Assembly: GCA_034508935.3 (NCBI GenBank)
Contig: CM067443.1
Coordinates: forward strand, 100,256,702-100,320,701
Direction: 5' to 3'
Length of the DNA: 64,000 nucleotides
Source of the DNA: Berghia stephanieae
Lineage: Eukaryota; Mollusca; Gastropoda; Nudibranchia; Aeolidiidae
In this document: in pieces, positions 21,074 to 36,547 of the stretch
How positions within the stretch are numbered: position 1 is the first letter of the stretch
Layout: each line of letters begins with the position of its first letter
Made by a program: the position numbers and the translations under genes
Notes under the pieces: generated by a model
Told to the model about the DNA's origin: nothing
Databases searched by the model: none
The model's input: the letters and a program-made list of their open reading frames with translations, nothing else

Positions 21074-22221
21074 GATATTTATAAGTTTTTATTCAACCCG
21101 GCTATATTGTGCCCACTAGCACGGCTCAGTCCCACACTTGGGGGGTAAGGCACTCACCGAAGCTATACTCCTCAAGTCTGGCCTCCTCTTGTCCTTCCAT
21201 GGTCCTCGGGGAAAAAAAAAAACAAAAAAAAAAGACTCGAGGGGTGGAGTTGGGGGACGTCCCGCCTCCAGGCCTTTCTCTCGGATTGACCCTAATCTTT
21301 GCGTTGCACAAAGACTGACTGCTGATTCAGAGATGACAAACCATGATTAAAAAGAAATTTCATGGGGGACAGGAACTAGATATGGTTTTAAATCTAGTCC
21401 TTCCAATCTCTTTGCCTAAATGGAGGGGAGTGCCAAAAAATAGATTTGGCATCTCTGCGTTGGGTAGCTCGGGCCATCTACAAGGTAGGCTACCCACCCG
21501 TCTTTAGAGAAGCGTCAAGCCAAAGAGGAGTGTTGGGGTAGAAACACCTCGCAAGGTGAACCCCCCTCAGCCTCCAGGATCAATAGCTCCTCCTTATCGG
21601 GTCCTCTCGGAACTGCGCACCCTCAGCAGAAAGGTGCCTGCTGTGCAGGATTTGGAAAGGAATATCTCCTCGTTGAACCTATTTCAACGGTACAGGGTAT
21701 AGAGATACTGGGGGATAGAAGACAGTTAAGAAGGCTTGTTTTCCTCCGTTCTTTCTCTCTCTCTGTCCTGGCAACTCAATTTTGATAAGGAAGGGAAATT
21801 TGGAATCATTGGGGAAATGGGTATGGAATGGAAATCATAGCTCAAATATGGTAAAAGGGGGTGGGATTTGTGCTATGCCATCGCCTTCCCTTGCTCTCTT
21901 TAAACTGAAACCGTCATTCCTCAAAACATCTTTTATATACTACGTTCTTGGGATTTGGGGGGAGAAAAAGTTTGGGGATGATTGCCAGGACAAGAAAAAT
22001 AGCAAAATGGGTGAATGAAGCCATTCTCATAAAAAGGGCTGGGGTATGGGGGTCTGTGGAGCCACTGTGTCTCTCCATTTTTCTCTCACCAGTCGGGTGG
22101 TTTTTCGTTGGTTACCACCAAACCAGAATGGCTCTTTTAGTCGCCTTCTACGACACGCATGAGCTTACGGTGGCTCAATTCTTTTCCCTCTCAGTTGAGG
22201 GACCCCGGAGACCACACGGGG
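21074..22221 (-). other. LINE copy 2 5' UTR
   Basis: Nearly identical to 10650-11806. Differences include a shorter A-rich tract near 21210-21232 and a short insertion near 22074-22084. Non-coding. Ends at GACCACACGGGG, the shared LINE 5' terminus. Confidence 0.6.
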
Positions 22222-24650
22222 AATGGCAGCTGATTCATCCCACTCCAGAACTGAAAAAGACATGAACTGCAGAAGTGGGAAAATTTGCGATTTTGATGAC
22301 ATAACTGAATGCTTTGTCGATGCTGTTTGTGAAGTGGATCAAACGCGGATAACTGACTTCTCAAACTGGGAGTCAGGAACAAACCAACACACCCTGAACA
22401 AAGAAGCGTCAGATCCTCCTTATTTATCAGATATAGCATCAGTGCAATTCCGTTATGGAAGAGCAAGAATGTTTTTTAAGAAGAATATTGATGAGGCTGA
22501 CTTTACAGAGTTCACTTTTTTCCAAAAATATTCACTAAAAATGCGGAGCGAGAAAAGTTCCGCTAGGGATTAATCCCAAAAAGAAAAAAAATATTGTTGA
22601 CAAGCTTGTGCGAAGCTCCTGTCAACAAGAGGGGTAAGCACAACACGAAACATGAAATAAATCACGAAATCATTCACAATCACGTGAATACATTTCAGCT
22701 CAAAATATTGCAGTACAGACATGAGCATACACCACATTGTCTTTACCTGCCTGATGACTTAACCCCTCATGATATGTACGAAGACTTTTATAAATCATCA
22801 GAAGTGCATGTCAGCTACAGCTTTTATTACAAAGCTTTTAAAGAAATGAATGCATCCTTTGCAAAACTAGGAAATGAAGAGTGCGAGGAATGCAATGAAT
22901 ACATTTTTCATAAATTGAAATGCGAGTGTGATCAAATTTGCAAAGAGATCGGGAAGCATCTGACACACAAAAAACGCCACACTAAAGCTCAGACTGAATA
23001 CATGTGAGATTCAACAACACCTTTTGATGCAGGAGACCAAATTTGCTAGAGACTTGCAAATAGTTATTTTATTACCAAGAATGGAGCAGTTCAAGTGGTC
23101 CATTTTTACTTCAAGATTGTGTGCATATAATGAGACATTCGCTTTTCTTAGAGACTGAAAAAAAAAATGTGGCAAGAATGCTAAAGACCATACAATAGTA
23201 TGACACGAAGGACTTGCAGGAAGGAGTGATGAAGACATTGCATCATCCTTTTACAGATTTCTAATTCTCAACCAGGACGTTGAAAACATCCTTATCTGGC
23301 TGGACAACTGCAGCAGATAAAATAAAAATTGGACAATATATTCAATGTTTTTATCTGCATTAATCGACAGCAGGCTTATAAACGCTAAAGTCACATGATT
23401 AAATATTTTGAACCCGGACACACGTTCATGGCAGCTGATTCATCCCACTCCAGTACTGAAAAAGACATGAACTGCAGAAGTGGGAAAATTTGCGATTTTG
23501 ATGACATAACTGAATGCTTTGTCGATGCTGGTTGTGAAGTAGATCAAACGCGGATAACTGACTTCTCAAACTGGGAGTCAGGAACAAACCAACACACCCT
23601 GAACAAAGAAGCGTCAGATCATCCTTATTTATCAGATATAGCATCAGTGCAATTCCGTTATGGAAGAACAAGAATGTTTTTTAAAAAGAATATTGATGAG
23701 GCTAACTTTACAGAGTTCACTTTTTTCCAAAAAAATTCACTCAAACTGCGGAGCCGAGAAAAGTACCTCGAGGGATTAATCCCAAAAAGAAAAAAGATAT
23801 TGTTGACAAGCTTGTGCGAAGCTGTCAACAAGAGGGGTAAGCACAGCACGAAAAATAAAATAAATCACGAAATCATTCACAATCACGTGAATACATTTCA
23901 GCCCAAAATATTGCAGTACAGACATGAGCATACACCACATTGTCTTTACCTGCCTGATGACCTAACCCCTCATGGTATGTACGAAGACTTTTATAAATCA
24001 TCAGAAGTGCACGTCAGCTACAGCTTTTATTACAAAGCTTTTAAAGAAATGAATGCAACCTTTGCAAAACTAGGAAATGAAGAGTGCGAGGAATGCAATG
24101 AATACATATTTTATAAATTGAAATGCGAGTGTGATCAAATTTGCAAAGAGATCGGGAAGCATCTGGCGCACAAAAAACGCCACACTAAAGCTCAGGCTGA
24201 ATTCATGCGAGATTCAACAACACCTTTTGATGCAGGAGGCCAAATTTGCTAGAGACTTGCAAAAAGTTATTTTATTACCAAGAATGGAGCAGTTCAAGTG
24301 GTCCATTTTTACTTCAAGATTGTGTGCATATAATGAGACATTCGCTTTTCTCAGAGACCGAAAATAAAAATGTGGCAAGAATGCTAAAGACCGTACAATA
24401 GTATGACACGGACTTGCAGGAAGGAGTGATGAAGACATTGCATCATCCTTTTACAGATTTCTAATTCTCAACCAGGACGTTGAAAACATCCTTATCTGGC
24501 TGGACAACTGCAGTGGTCAAAATAAAAATTAGACAATATATTCAATGTTTTTATGTGCTATAAACGACAGCAAGATATTGTTGACAAGCTTGTGCCTTTA
24601 ATGCCCTTGAGCTTTGTGGGAGGACATGCCCACTGAACCTAAATGCAGTG
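22222..24650 (+). pseudogene. Tandemly duplicated, permuted transposon-type gene
   Basis: Two head-to-tail units of ~1205 bp (Met codons at 22223 and 23428) plus a short third piece (24562-24650). Each unit reads MAADSSHS..EKDMN, KICDFDDITECFV, VQFRYGRTRMFFKKNID, then HTPHCLYLPDDLTP, SYSFYYKAFKEMN, EECEECNEY, a DLQKVILLPRMEQFKWSIF-type block, DEDIASSFYRFLILNQDVEN and IWLDNCS. I recall this family from many invertebrate genomes as an uncharacterised transposon-associated protein, where the DLQKV...LLPRM and LDNCSGQNKN blocks precede the GHTFM block. Here the order within a unit is circularly permuted, as expected for a tandem duplication. The last piece (IVDKLVPLMP) looks like the normal C-terminus. 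Unit 2 has a 285-codon open frame (23395-24252); frame changes and stops elsewhere make it a pseudogene. Confidence 0.7.
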
Positions 24651-25539
24651 ACTTGGCAAACACCGGAAAAGAAATTACATTTTGATTTTTTAATGACTTT
24701 TTACCAGATTTATTTTTCTGTACGATTGTATTCAAATATTATTTTTCATAGAATTAAAATATGACACAAGAAACAATGTCCTCTATAATTTATGAGTTGA
24801 TAGCAATACTGAAGAGACAATAGTCTGAGTGAGGTAATGTTATAGACCTAAGTGACTGTTTACTGCTTATGTTTACATGTGTGACTTCTTGCTAAGTTGG
24901 TGAATTGGCTTTTGTGTCAGATATATAAAGGCCACTTCAACCAAAGTAAAAGAGTTTCCTAATTTTACATACAAATAGATGTTCACCCTGTGTCGTATAT
25001 TTCATATGATGTCCTTAATTACAATCATTGATGACAGAGCATCTATGTGACCATCTGCGAGTTGGTGCATATGACATATGAGACGTTCTGTCATAAATGC
25101 ATGTGATAAATAACCCCAACTACAACAAAAAGTTGATACCCCTCTAAAATGCTTAATTGTGATTCAAATATCTAATAATTTTCATGAAAAGTGTGGTTAA
25201 ATGAAATCAAAGAATATCATAGTTACATAATATTATGCATTATTATTAACATTTATTGCAACTACAATTGCATATCCACTCTCATTATAAGTATAAGCGT
25301 GATAATTAAATTTTATGTAAAAAGTGAATATTGTCCTGTCCTTAACATAATATTAAAGGCCTACAATATTACTTAAACTTTTATCACCTACATCAAAAGA
25401 TTATGAGTAGGCAGTCTAACTTTTGACCAAAAGGCCTTAAAGTATTTTTTCTTTCTTTACAAAGGAGGCTGCAGTTTCTTTGTTAATGAGACCTTGTACC
25501 GTAGTTATTTGGTTATGCAGTTTACACATGAGGCTAATG
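24651..25539. other. AT-rich stretch without a recognised gene
   Basis: About 0.9 kb, strongly AT-rich. No coding pattern, repeat partner or element end recognised. Part of it may be the 5' flank of the piggyBac remnant. Confidence 0.5.
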
Positions 25540-26957
25540 CAGGACTGCCAAGTGGCCCTAAACATCCTCCACCACTATGTGAAACTATTTATAAATGATA
25601 AATTGGTGGACTTATTAGTCGAGGAGACAAACCGCTATGCCGATCAGTGGATATGAGGCCACACTGACTACCTCCTCCAAAAAAGTTTTCACGTGTCCAC
25701 CAGTGGATTAGACAAGGAGTAACATCTTGCCAGGTGATGTATGCATTTATTGCGGTGTCCTTGAACATGGGAAAATAAAAAAGCCAACCCTTGAGTCATA
25801 TTGGGATATCACAAACCCCAGTCAGCACACACCCTGGTTCATCGAGCACTTCAACCGGGATCGTTTTTGTCTCATCCTAAAGTTCCTGCACATGAACGAC
25901 AACGAGAATATCCCCCCAATGGACAGCCCTGATCACCGCACCTATAAGATTCAACCTGTAGTTGACCACATGACCAGGTGCTTCAGGTCCAATTACTCGC
26001 CCCATCAATCTCTCTCCATCGACAAAAGCATGGTTGGCTACAAAGGCCGTATCCCTCACCTTCGGCAGTACATGCCCAACAAGCATCATGCTCGTTTCGG
26101 GATAAAGTTGTGGTGCCTGTGCGATGCTAAATCGGCATACACTTTGTACTTCGAAGTGTACAAGGGGGCAGCAGATCCCAGGGATCACGACGCAGAGGGC
26201 CTCACGTATCGTCTGGTCATACGGATAATGGAGCAGTCTCATCGTGGCCACCACCTTGGGCTGGATAATTATTTTACATCTCCTGCCTTATTTCAAGACC
26301 TGTTCCACGCTCACACTACAGAAAACGGGCACAGTGGGAAAAAATCGAAAGGAGCTGCCTAGGTCATGTACAGAGGCAAAGCTTGCCAACAAGCAAGTTC
26401 TCGAATGCAGAAAGGGCAACCTCCTGTGTACGGCGTACAAGGACGGTAGCAAAATGCCTCGTCGCGCAGTACAACGCAGCAATGGGAGGTGTGGGTATGA
26501 GCAATTCCCGCTTGTACACCTACCTTGCAGAATGTCGGACGATGAAGTGGACCCTGAAAGTCCTCTTCTCCCTCATCGGCCGGGCTGTCCTCAACGCATT
26601 TATCCTCTATGAAGAAAATGCCATCGCCCCAAACCTCGACCGTTACAAATTTACTGTCGCTGTAGTGGAAACCATGGTGGGCACGTACAGGCCGCCCAAC
26701 AAGCTAAAACAGTAACGACGCTCTGCAGCAGAGATCGCCCAAACCTGCAACATCGTGCAGCCCCCAGCTGATACTATCACCCCTGGTCCCTCTGGATATC
26801 GCTTGGAGAGGCGCCCACCGAACAAAAAACGGGATTGTGTCAACAAGCACGACAAGTGGGTTAGATCCTGATTCAATTGCCCGAGATGCAACGTCGGCTT
26901 GTGTGCGGTCTGCTACGCGCCGTACCATGAGGAGAAGGGTCTCCAGCACTACTAAAA
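25540..26957 (+). pseudogene. Decayed piggyBac transposase
   Basis: Read in several frames: an N-terminal segment (FINDKLVDLLVEETNRYADQW near 25590), a YWDITNPSQHTPWFIEHFNRD-type block, SIDKSMVGYKGR, PNKHHARFGIKLWCLCD, then GLDNYFTSPALFQDL (near 26260, containing a catalytic Asp of the DDD set). After a frame change come KMPRRAVQ and YNAAMGGVGMS (26470-26500; the family has GGVD, so the last Asp is replaced), AVLNAFILYEENA, and finally a Cys-rich C-terminal finger (CPRCNVGLCAVCYAPYHEE near 26880-26940). This is the domain order of piggyBac transposases (PGBD family), cut-and-paste enzymes with TTAA targets. At least one in-frame stop and two frame changes. The terminal repeats were not located. 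Confidence 0.85.
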
Positions 26958-27339
26958 TGTGAGTTTTTATGAAATTTTTTGTACATAGTTGTCAAATAAT
27001 GTTCACCGATCCATTCTAGCATATAGGAAACAATCTAGAACTATTTCTATTCATTTTTGGAGAAATTAAAACTAATGGGTATCTTTTTTTTTCGTTGCAT
27101 TTTTTTTTCTTCAGTTTCAAAAAATTCCAAAAAATTTATTTTTGAAGTAATCTTGAAAAATATATTTGCATATCATTTTATATTTTATAATCTTTCCTAA
27201 AATGTATAGTTATAGGGGTATTAGCTAACACATAAAACCACTGTAGAGGTTTTAGTGATGGACATGGCCTAATCTTTATTTCCTTTAAATTTTAACTCAC
27301 TTTTCCCATACTGTATAACCACATTTACTGAGCGGTAAG
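26958..27339. other. AT-rich stretch after piggyBac
   Basis: No gene seen. May include the 3' part of the piggyBac element; no clear terminal repeat or TTAA boundary could be assigned. Confidence 0.4.
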
Positions 27340-28092
27340 AGGGAAGAATGGAAAGGAGACAAGAAAGAGGCAGTATTGCTAGGTGGAAAAATATGAGGAG
27401 GGATTAGCAGGAAACAAAGTGTTTTGAAAAATTTGCAATCAAGAACAATGAAGCTCTACCTTTCTTACATCATACCAGTGTTTGATAGTGTTAATAAACA
27501 ATTTCAATAAGAGGTCCCTCTGGTACACAAGCAGCAGAGATTGATGTCACGGTTAATCAGGGACCTCTTTACCATGTTTTAGGCTTGATATCTCCTGGTG
27601 GTGTAAGATATTTTGTATGAAAGAAAGAGTGAAAAAAATATCCTCTTTTAAGAAACCTGGTTAAAGCCCTTCTGTCAATATTGTGTTGCCCTTTAGTAGA
27701 AACATCCTTCAATATTATGGATGACGTCCTGGAGGCAGACAGGAACAGAATGACATCTTTTAACTATGAGGCACTAGCAATGATTAAATCTCATTTCATT
27801 GCACATAAAGAGACAAGTCCACCGTCGAAATAAGCAGCTCAATGAAAGCAGATGTAGCTACTGCTTATTCAAGGTACAAGTTTCAACAAAATCCCAGTGA
27901 GAAGAAAAGTTGTGCCTTGATGAACACAGGAGTGAATGTGCCAGTAGTAGTAGTAATAATAATCATTCGAGTAGCAGCTGCATTGTTAGTGCTGAAGCCA
28001 GTTTTGTTACTACCAATATAAATAGCTACAAAAGAAAACAAGCTTCAATGGACCCTTTCTTTTCCAAGAAGCCTAAGCTGCAATATATTTAA
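27340..28092 (+). pseudogene. hAT-like transposase C-terminal remnant
   Basis: Broken plus-strand similarity to the C-terminal half of a hAT-type transposase. It has a HHTSVFDSVNKQFQ-EVPLVHKQQ-like stretch at about 27470-27540, then CPLVETSFNIMDDVLEADR and NRMTSFNYEALAMIKSHF at about 27690-27800. The latter resembles VEQSFSMMNTIIRENSSSM of the gene ending at 33419. The end is a Ser/Asn-rich tail and DPFFSKKPKL (28030-28080). Multiple stops and frame changes. The N-terminal half is absent. Confidence 0.6.
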
Positions 28093-28976
28093 AATAGCAC
28101 AGATAGACAGTATAGTATATCCTAATTTGAGTAAGATTGAACTGAGATTTTAGAGGTGTAGTTCAATGAAGTAACACTAAAGGATATGTTTATATAGGAT
28201 GGTTCATGACAAATTTGAAATTGTGTGGTGTTCAGTGCGAGTTTTATTATTTTTCTTTATTTTTCTTTTGTGATTGTGACATTGTTATTAATGGCTCATA
28301 CTAACATTCATTGTGACAGTATTGATAAGTATCAAGGGTTCCCGCTCACATATGCGAGACCTGTCAGGCCTGTAAATTCTCAGCCATTTGGCTGATTTCA
28401 GACTTTTGCATGATTTTCCAGAAACAGACTTTTAATCTCAGCCTTGATACCTATTTTTGTTATTTTAAACGCAAAACAAACGAATCTCTCCCCCCCCCCC
28501 GTTTACTTCTCATCTTATTTCGTTTTATTTTCTCTCTATTGTTCTATATTATAATATATTGCCATACGTCATATCGGGAAAACCCGAAAATAAGTTAATT
28601 TCGTTCCCTGGATTTTACCATTCGTGATCTCGTGCTGAACCACGGAAGCTGATCTACTGGTCTGAAATCAGCTAATATTTTATTATAGTTATAGAGTGGC
28701 TGATTTCACTGGGATTTCAGCCACTGTGACCTCACCAGGCCATAACCCGACTCTGCCAAGGTTGCGCATTGAATCATGGGACGGTGTGAAAGTGAGAGTT
28801 GCGGTTCTGGTAAAACTTTGTTTACAAACATTTCCAAGTAATCCTGCCCAGTTTTTGACTTTATCCATCTTTGATGATCAGAATTTCATTCTAAAGGAGT
28901 AAGCTCACAACTATATCGTTCTATTATCTTACAATTTTCAAGTGTTTATACATTGATACGATCTTTATTCATTAAA
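28093..28976. other. Upstream region of the hAT-like gene
   Basis: No coding pattern. Contains a C homopolymer run (28489-28500) and short inverted motifs (CTCAGCCATTTGGCTGA near 28379). Probably includes the 5' end of the hAT-like element whose gene starts at 28977. AACACCACAGGTCGGCCCTG (complement of about 33670-33690) may be its other end, but I could not establish a convincing terminal-repeat pair. Confidence 0.4.
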
Positions 28977-33419
<4,443 letters not shown>

Positions 33420-33578
33420 ATATGGTGTGCATGTTATTCCCCAACTCCCTGTGTCAGTATTGTGTCATCAAATTGTAAGTAGATTTAGATATTCGTTATG
33501 AACTCTGTATTATTATCTAATCAATACATCCATTTTATATAAATCAGCAGGATTTTATGTTACGTTTTATTTATGATT

Positions 33579-33609
<31 letters not shown>

Positions 33610-33954
33610 GGGGTCATGCGAACATATGGCTGACATTTTTCAGCCTTTTCGCAAATTGTGCATTTACAGGGCCGACCTGTGGTGTTGATAGCTTAGGCTC
33701 ATAGTGCTGATGACTGTGTAGTGACAATTGCAAATCATATTGGTTTGCTCCATCCTACTTAGATCTACTGAGATGCCTAGATCTTCTTGCTGTTATGATG
33801 GATAAATAGTTGTTTTTTAAAGTAAATTAACAAGGTTAAATAATGTTTTTAAGCCATCAATAACTTTAGATTTGAAAACAAAGAAAATTGCTACATTTCG
33901 AAGTTGCAGGATTTTTCACGTTCCTTCACAGGCCTTGCAGGTTTTTTGTTGACG
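33420..33954. other. Non-coding stretch with T/G homopolymers
   Basis: Poly-T then a long poly-G tract (about 33580-33613). Otherwise the 3' flank of the hAT-like gene. CAGCCTTTTCGCAAATTGTG near 33641 may belong to the end of that element. Confidence 0.5.
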
Positions 33955-34690
33955 AAACTGAATACCATTAGACATACAAAACACATGCCACCACATCATA
34001 CAATATGGCATGCGGAAGGGGGAAGTGGTAAGAATGGAAGGGGAAAGCAATTGTCTACACAATGTACCCTTGTAAAATTATCTCCAGACTCCATAGCTAT
34101 CCGGTGCTTGACACCGGAAACAATCAACCCCACAGATCCTGAACACAACACACAATTTAACACAGGCGATTGAAAAAAAAAAAAGTATGGTGTTTTCAGG
34201 TGTCGCAACACAATTCCTTCATTAGTGTGTCAATATATTGTGATAAATCCTCAGGGTCTGATTGTTTAGGGTCAGACAAGCACTTAAGATGGCTATGTCT
34301 GAGACTGAGCTTAAATGTAGATCACATTACAAGGCGGCAAACAAAACGAAAATGAAAAGTGAGTTGTTGATAGTGGTGCTCATGAAAATAAATGATTCCA
34401 TGGGTATCAAATACAACTCACAGTAATTAACTTTCTTTTTGCGATCATTGTCTTGTTTTATGAAATGATTTTAAACATTTATTTTTGGTCAGTTTCAGGC
34501 TGTAAGGTCATGTAGGCTATGGCACAACGCAGCTTTCTCTCACTCTCTTTCTTCATGTCAGTGTACGGGGCCAAATCTCAGTTTCCTAAGACAATGAAGG
34601 GCATGATTTGGAAATTCTGTCCTTGTTCGTTGAACCCGTGAATTTGTCAAATGCGTGTTTGACAAACGTGTGTTGCATGACACCTCAGAG
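33955..34690 (+). repeat. ~740-bp dispersed repeat, copy 1
   Basis: Homologous in the same orientation to 42255-43010. Shared blocks include ACATACAAAACACATGCCAC, CATAGCTATC, GGTGTCGCAACACAATTCC, GTCAGACAAGCACTTAA, and AATTCTGTCCTTGTTCGTTG near the end. No coding content. Together the copies define an unclassified interspersed repeat lying in introns and the 3' flank of the same minus-strand gene. Confidence 0.65.
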
Positions 34691-34830
34691 ATGCAACATG
34701 AAGAGACAAGTCAGTTTCATTGACTGCATTGTATAGGCTACTGGGTCTATCATATTAAGAATTCAGGAAGAGCTGCCAGAATGAACATAACCGTTTGCTG
34801 CTTTTTTTCTCCTATTTTTTTTTTTCATAA

Positions 34831-36547
34831 CTAAGAAAGAGTCTGGCTTGTTTTTGAGTTTTTCCTTAGTTTTTGAACATCTTTAAACTTTTGAAACAGT
34901 TTTTCTTTCTGTCTTTTAAATTTGGCAGATCTACTATTAGTTTCAGGATCACTGTTTTCTGAATCACTGTTACTGTTGGTGGTATTGCCAGATGAAGATG
35001 AGTCTCCAGATGATGAAACTGAAACAGTTTCAACGTTGGTTGCTGAAAGGATAGCCAAATTTGAACAGCTTTCTCTTCTATTTGCAGTAGATTCATTGTT
35101 TTCAGTGGCATTAAAATTTGTAACTTCATCTGAAACAATTGTGTTTTTAGCAGTCTCTGATTGGCCACAGGTGCTTTGATCTCTCCATGGATCTAATTCA
35201 TCTGATAAATCACTTTCTAACTCTAAGACTGAAGTGTTTCTACGCCTTTTTGCAGGAGTTATTTCATCATCACTATCTGACCGACCCTCAGCATTGTACT
35301 CAATATTAGACTGACATTCATTAGGTACGGAAAACCCAAATTTAGATTATATAATTGTTGTCTTTAAGTTGCATTCAATAGGTAGAACTTTTTTTCCTGA
35401 TTAAAATGGTATAAAAATTATTAAAATTGGTTAAAAAGTTAAAAAGATATGTTATTTCAAAATTTGTAGAAAATCGCCCAAATTTGGGCTGCTTTGAAAG
35501 CAACCTTTTGTCCGTTTTCAAAATGCCGTATTTTCATAAATATTCAAGCCAGACCTCTGTAACTTTCTAACAATACACATCTTTTTATAAACAATATGTG
35601 TATTTTTTTCCTGAGCTCAACTCTAAGTAAAAAAGAAATAATTTGCCCCCAAAGTAGCTGACAAAGCCAAAATTGTCAATTTCAACACGAAGTTTCGAAA
35701 TATCAGCGATTGTGCCCCTTGCCTGAGCCGGCGTATGAGTGAAGTGAATACGGCAAATGTTGTAGTTGTAGTTTCGTTTTCAGTTGGCTGGTGAACGCAA
35801 AGCTATAAATCTTGCTTTCGTATACATCATTTTAAAGCTGAGATTTTAAACTTTCTTTTGATACCAGAATCGTCCAAATTTTCAAATTTTTCTTAATTTT
35901 TTTATCAATTTAAAGTTTTTAACTTCAAACTTCAAACTTTGAAAAAGATCATAAAAATGCGAATCTGGTATCGAATGAAAGCTTGTTCAATTTTCTTTCT
36001 GATGCAGCCATTGGCGTTACTATTAATAGCGCTGACGCGAACAGCCGAGCGGAAGAGAAAGATGACCGTCAGTTACGGTGTTCGAGTAGCGGAGCGCCGG
36101 TTCAAAAATCGGAGTTTAACCCTCTTCTTCAACTCAAAGCCATAAAATAACGGCAAATCCTATGAAAAAAGCATAAACATTTTTTAAAAGATGAAGATTT
36201 GAGATTTAATCTGATACCAAACACGTTTTATTTGACGGACTGAAAATGAGAAAAGAGAGTGACGATTTGAGTTGAAATTCTCGGTTTGCCAATAAAGCCA
36301 TGACTCGATAAGAGGGTTTGCCGTACCTACATTCATTATTGCCATCATCTAAACATGTTGCCACAGAACATTGCTCCTCTTCACCAATGACTGAAAACTT
36401 TTTACTCTTAATCAAATTGGAATTTTCCTTCTTATCCTTTTTTATCTCTGAAGGGGTCAAAACATCATCACTGTCATCATCAGAGCTTGAAAACGATTTT
36501 ATCCTCCTTTTAAAGTTTTTAATGCGACTTGACTGACACTTTCGATT
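34831..36547 (-). CDS. Last exon of acidic Ser-rich host protein, split by a TIR element
   Basis: Read on the minus strand, an acceptor (CTGAAAAACAG) precedes 36547. The exon reads NRKCQSSRIKNFKRRIKSF, then SSSDDDSDDVLTPSEIKKD, is interrupted by a 1006-bp element at 35323-36328, and resumes in the same frame (SNIEYNAEGRSDSDDEITP, a KRRR cluster, then a Ser/Asn/Thr-rich tail) to a stop at 34831. Without the element and one copy of its 9-bp duplication, the exon is 702 bp, exactly 234 codons, with no internal stop, starting in phase 0 as the previous exon requires. The protein is low-complexity, acidic and rich in CK2-like Ser-Asp/Glu sites, with basic patches. It is probably nuclear. I do not recognise the gene. 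The insertion probably truncates this allele's product. Confidence 0.7.
35323..36328. mobile_element. 1006-bp TIR element inside a host exon, 9-bp target duplication
   Basis: Ends are inverted repeats AGGTACGGAAAACCC (left) and AGGTACGGCAAACCC (complement of right), 14 of 15 identical. They are flanked by ACATTCATT at 35314-35322 and 36329-36337. A 9-bp duplication fits Mutator-like elements best; the TIR is too short to assign a family. There is no transposase: the interior is AT-rich with several TTCAAACTTTGAAA-like palindromic stretches (around 35920-35945). Non-autonomous. Confidence 0.85.

Larger units (their letters stand above)
15767..22221 (-). mobile_element. I/Nimb-like LINE, full-length copy 2
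   Basis: A 6.45-kb copy of the same family as 5464-11806, same orientation. It includes the 3' tail, intact ORF2 (19575-15964), ORF1 (about 21073-19640, two frame changes) and complete 5' UTR ending at the same terminal base. Very close to copy 1 over its whole length, with scattered substitutions, the 105-bp difference in ORF1 and homopolymer length changes. The intact ORF2 suggests recent mobility. The 3' flank is the truncated copy, and the 5' flank is a tandem repeat of another transposon-type gene. I could not find matching target duplications. Confidence 0.93.

Noticed and set aside
14731-22240. GCAGCTG as target duplication of the LINE composite
   Set aside because: Only 7 bp, not directly adjacent on both sides, and the flanks belong to different gene families.
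35323-36328. The TIR element as an ordinary intron
   Set aside because: Its ends coincide with inverted repeats and a 9-bp duplication, and using the nearest donor and acceptor shifts the frame.
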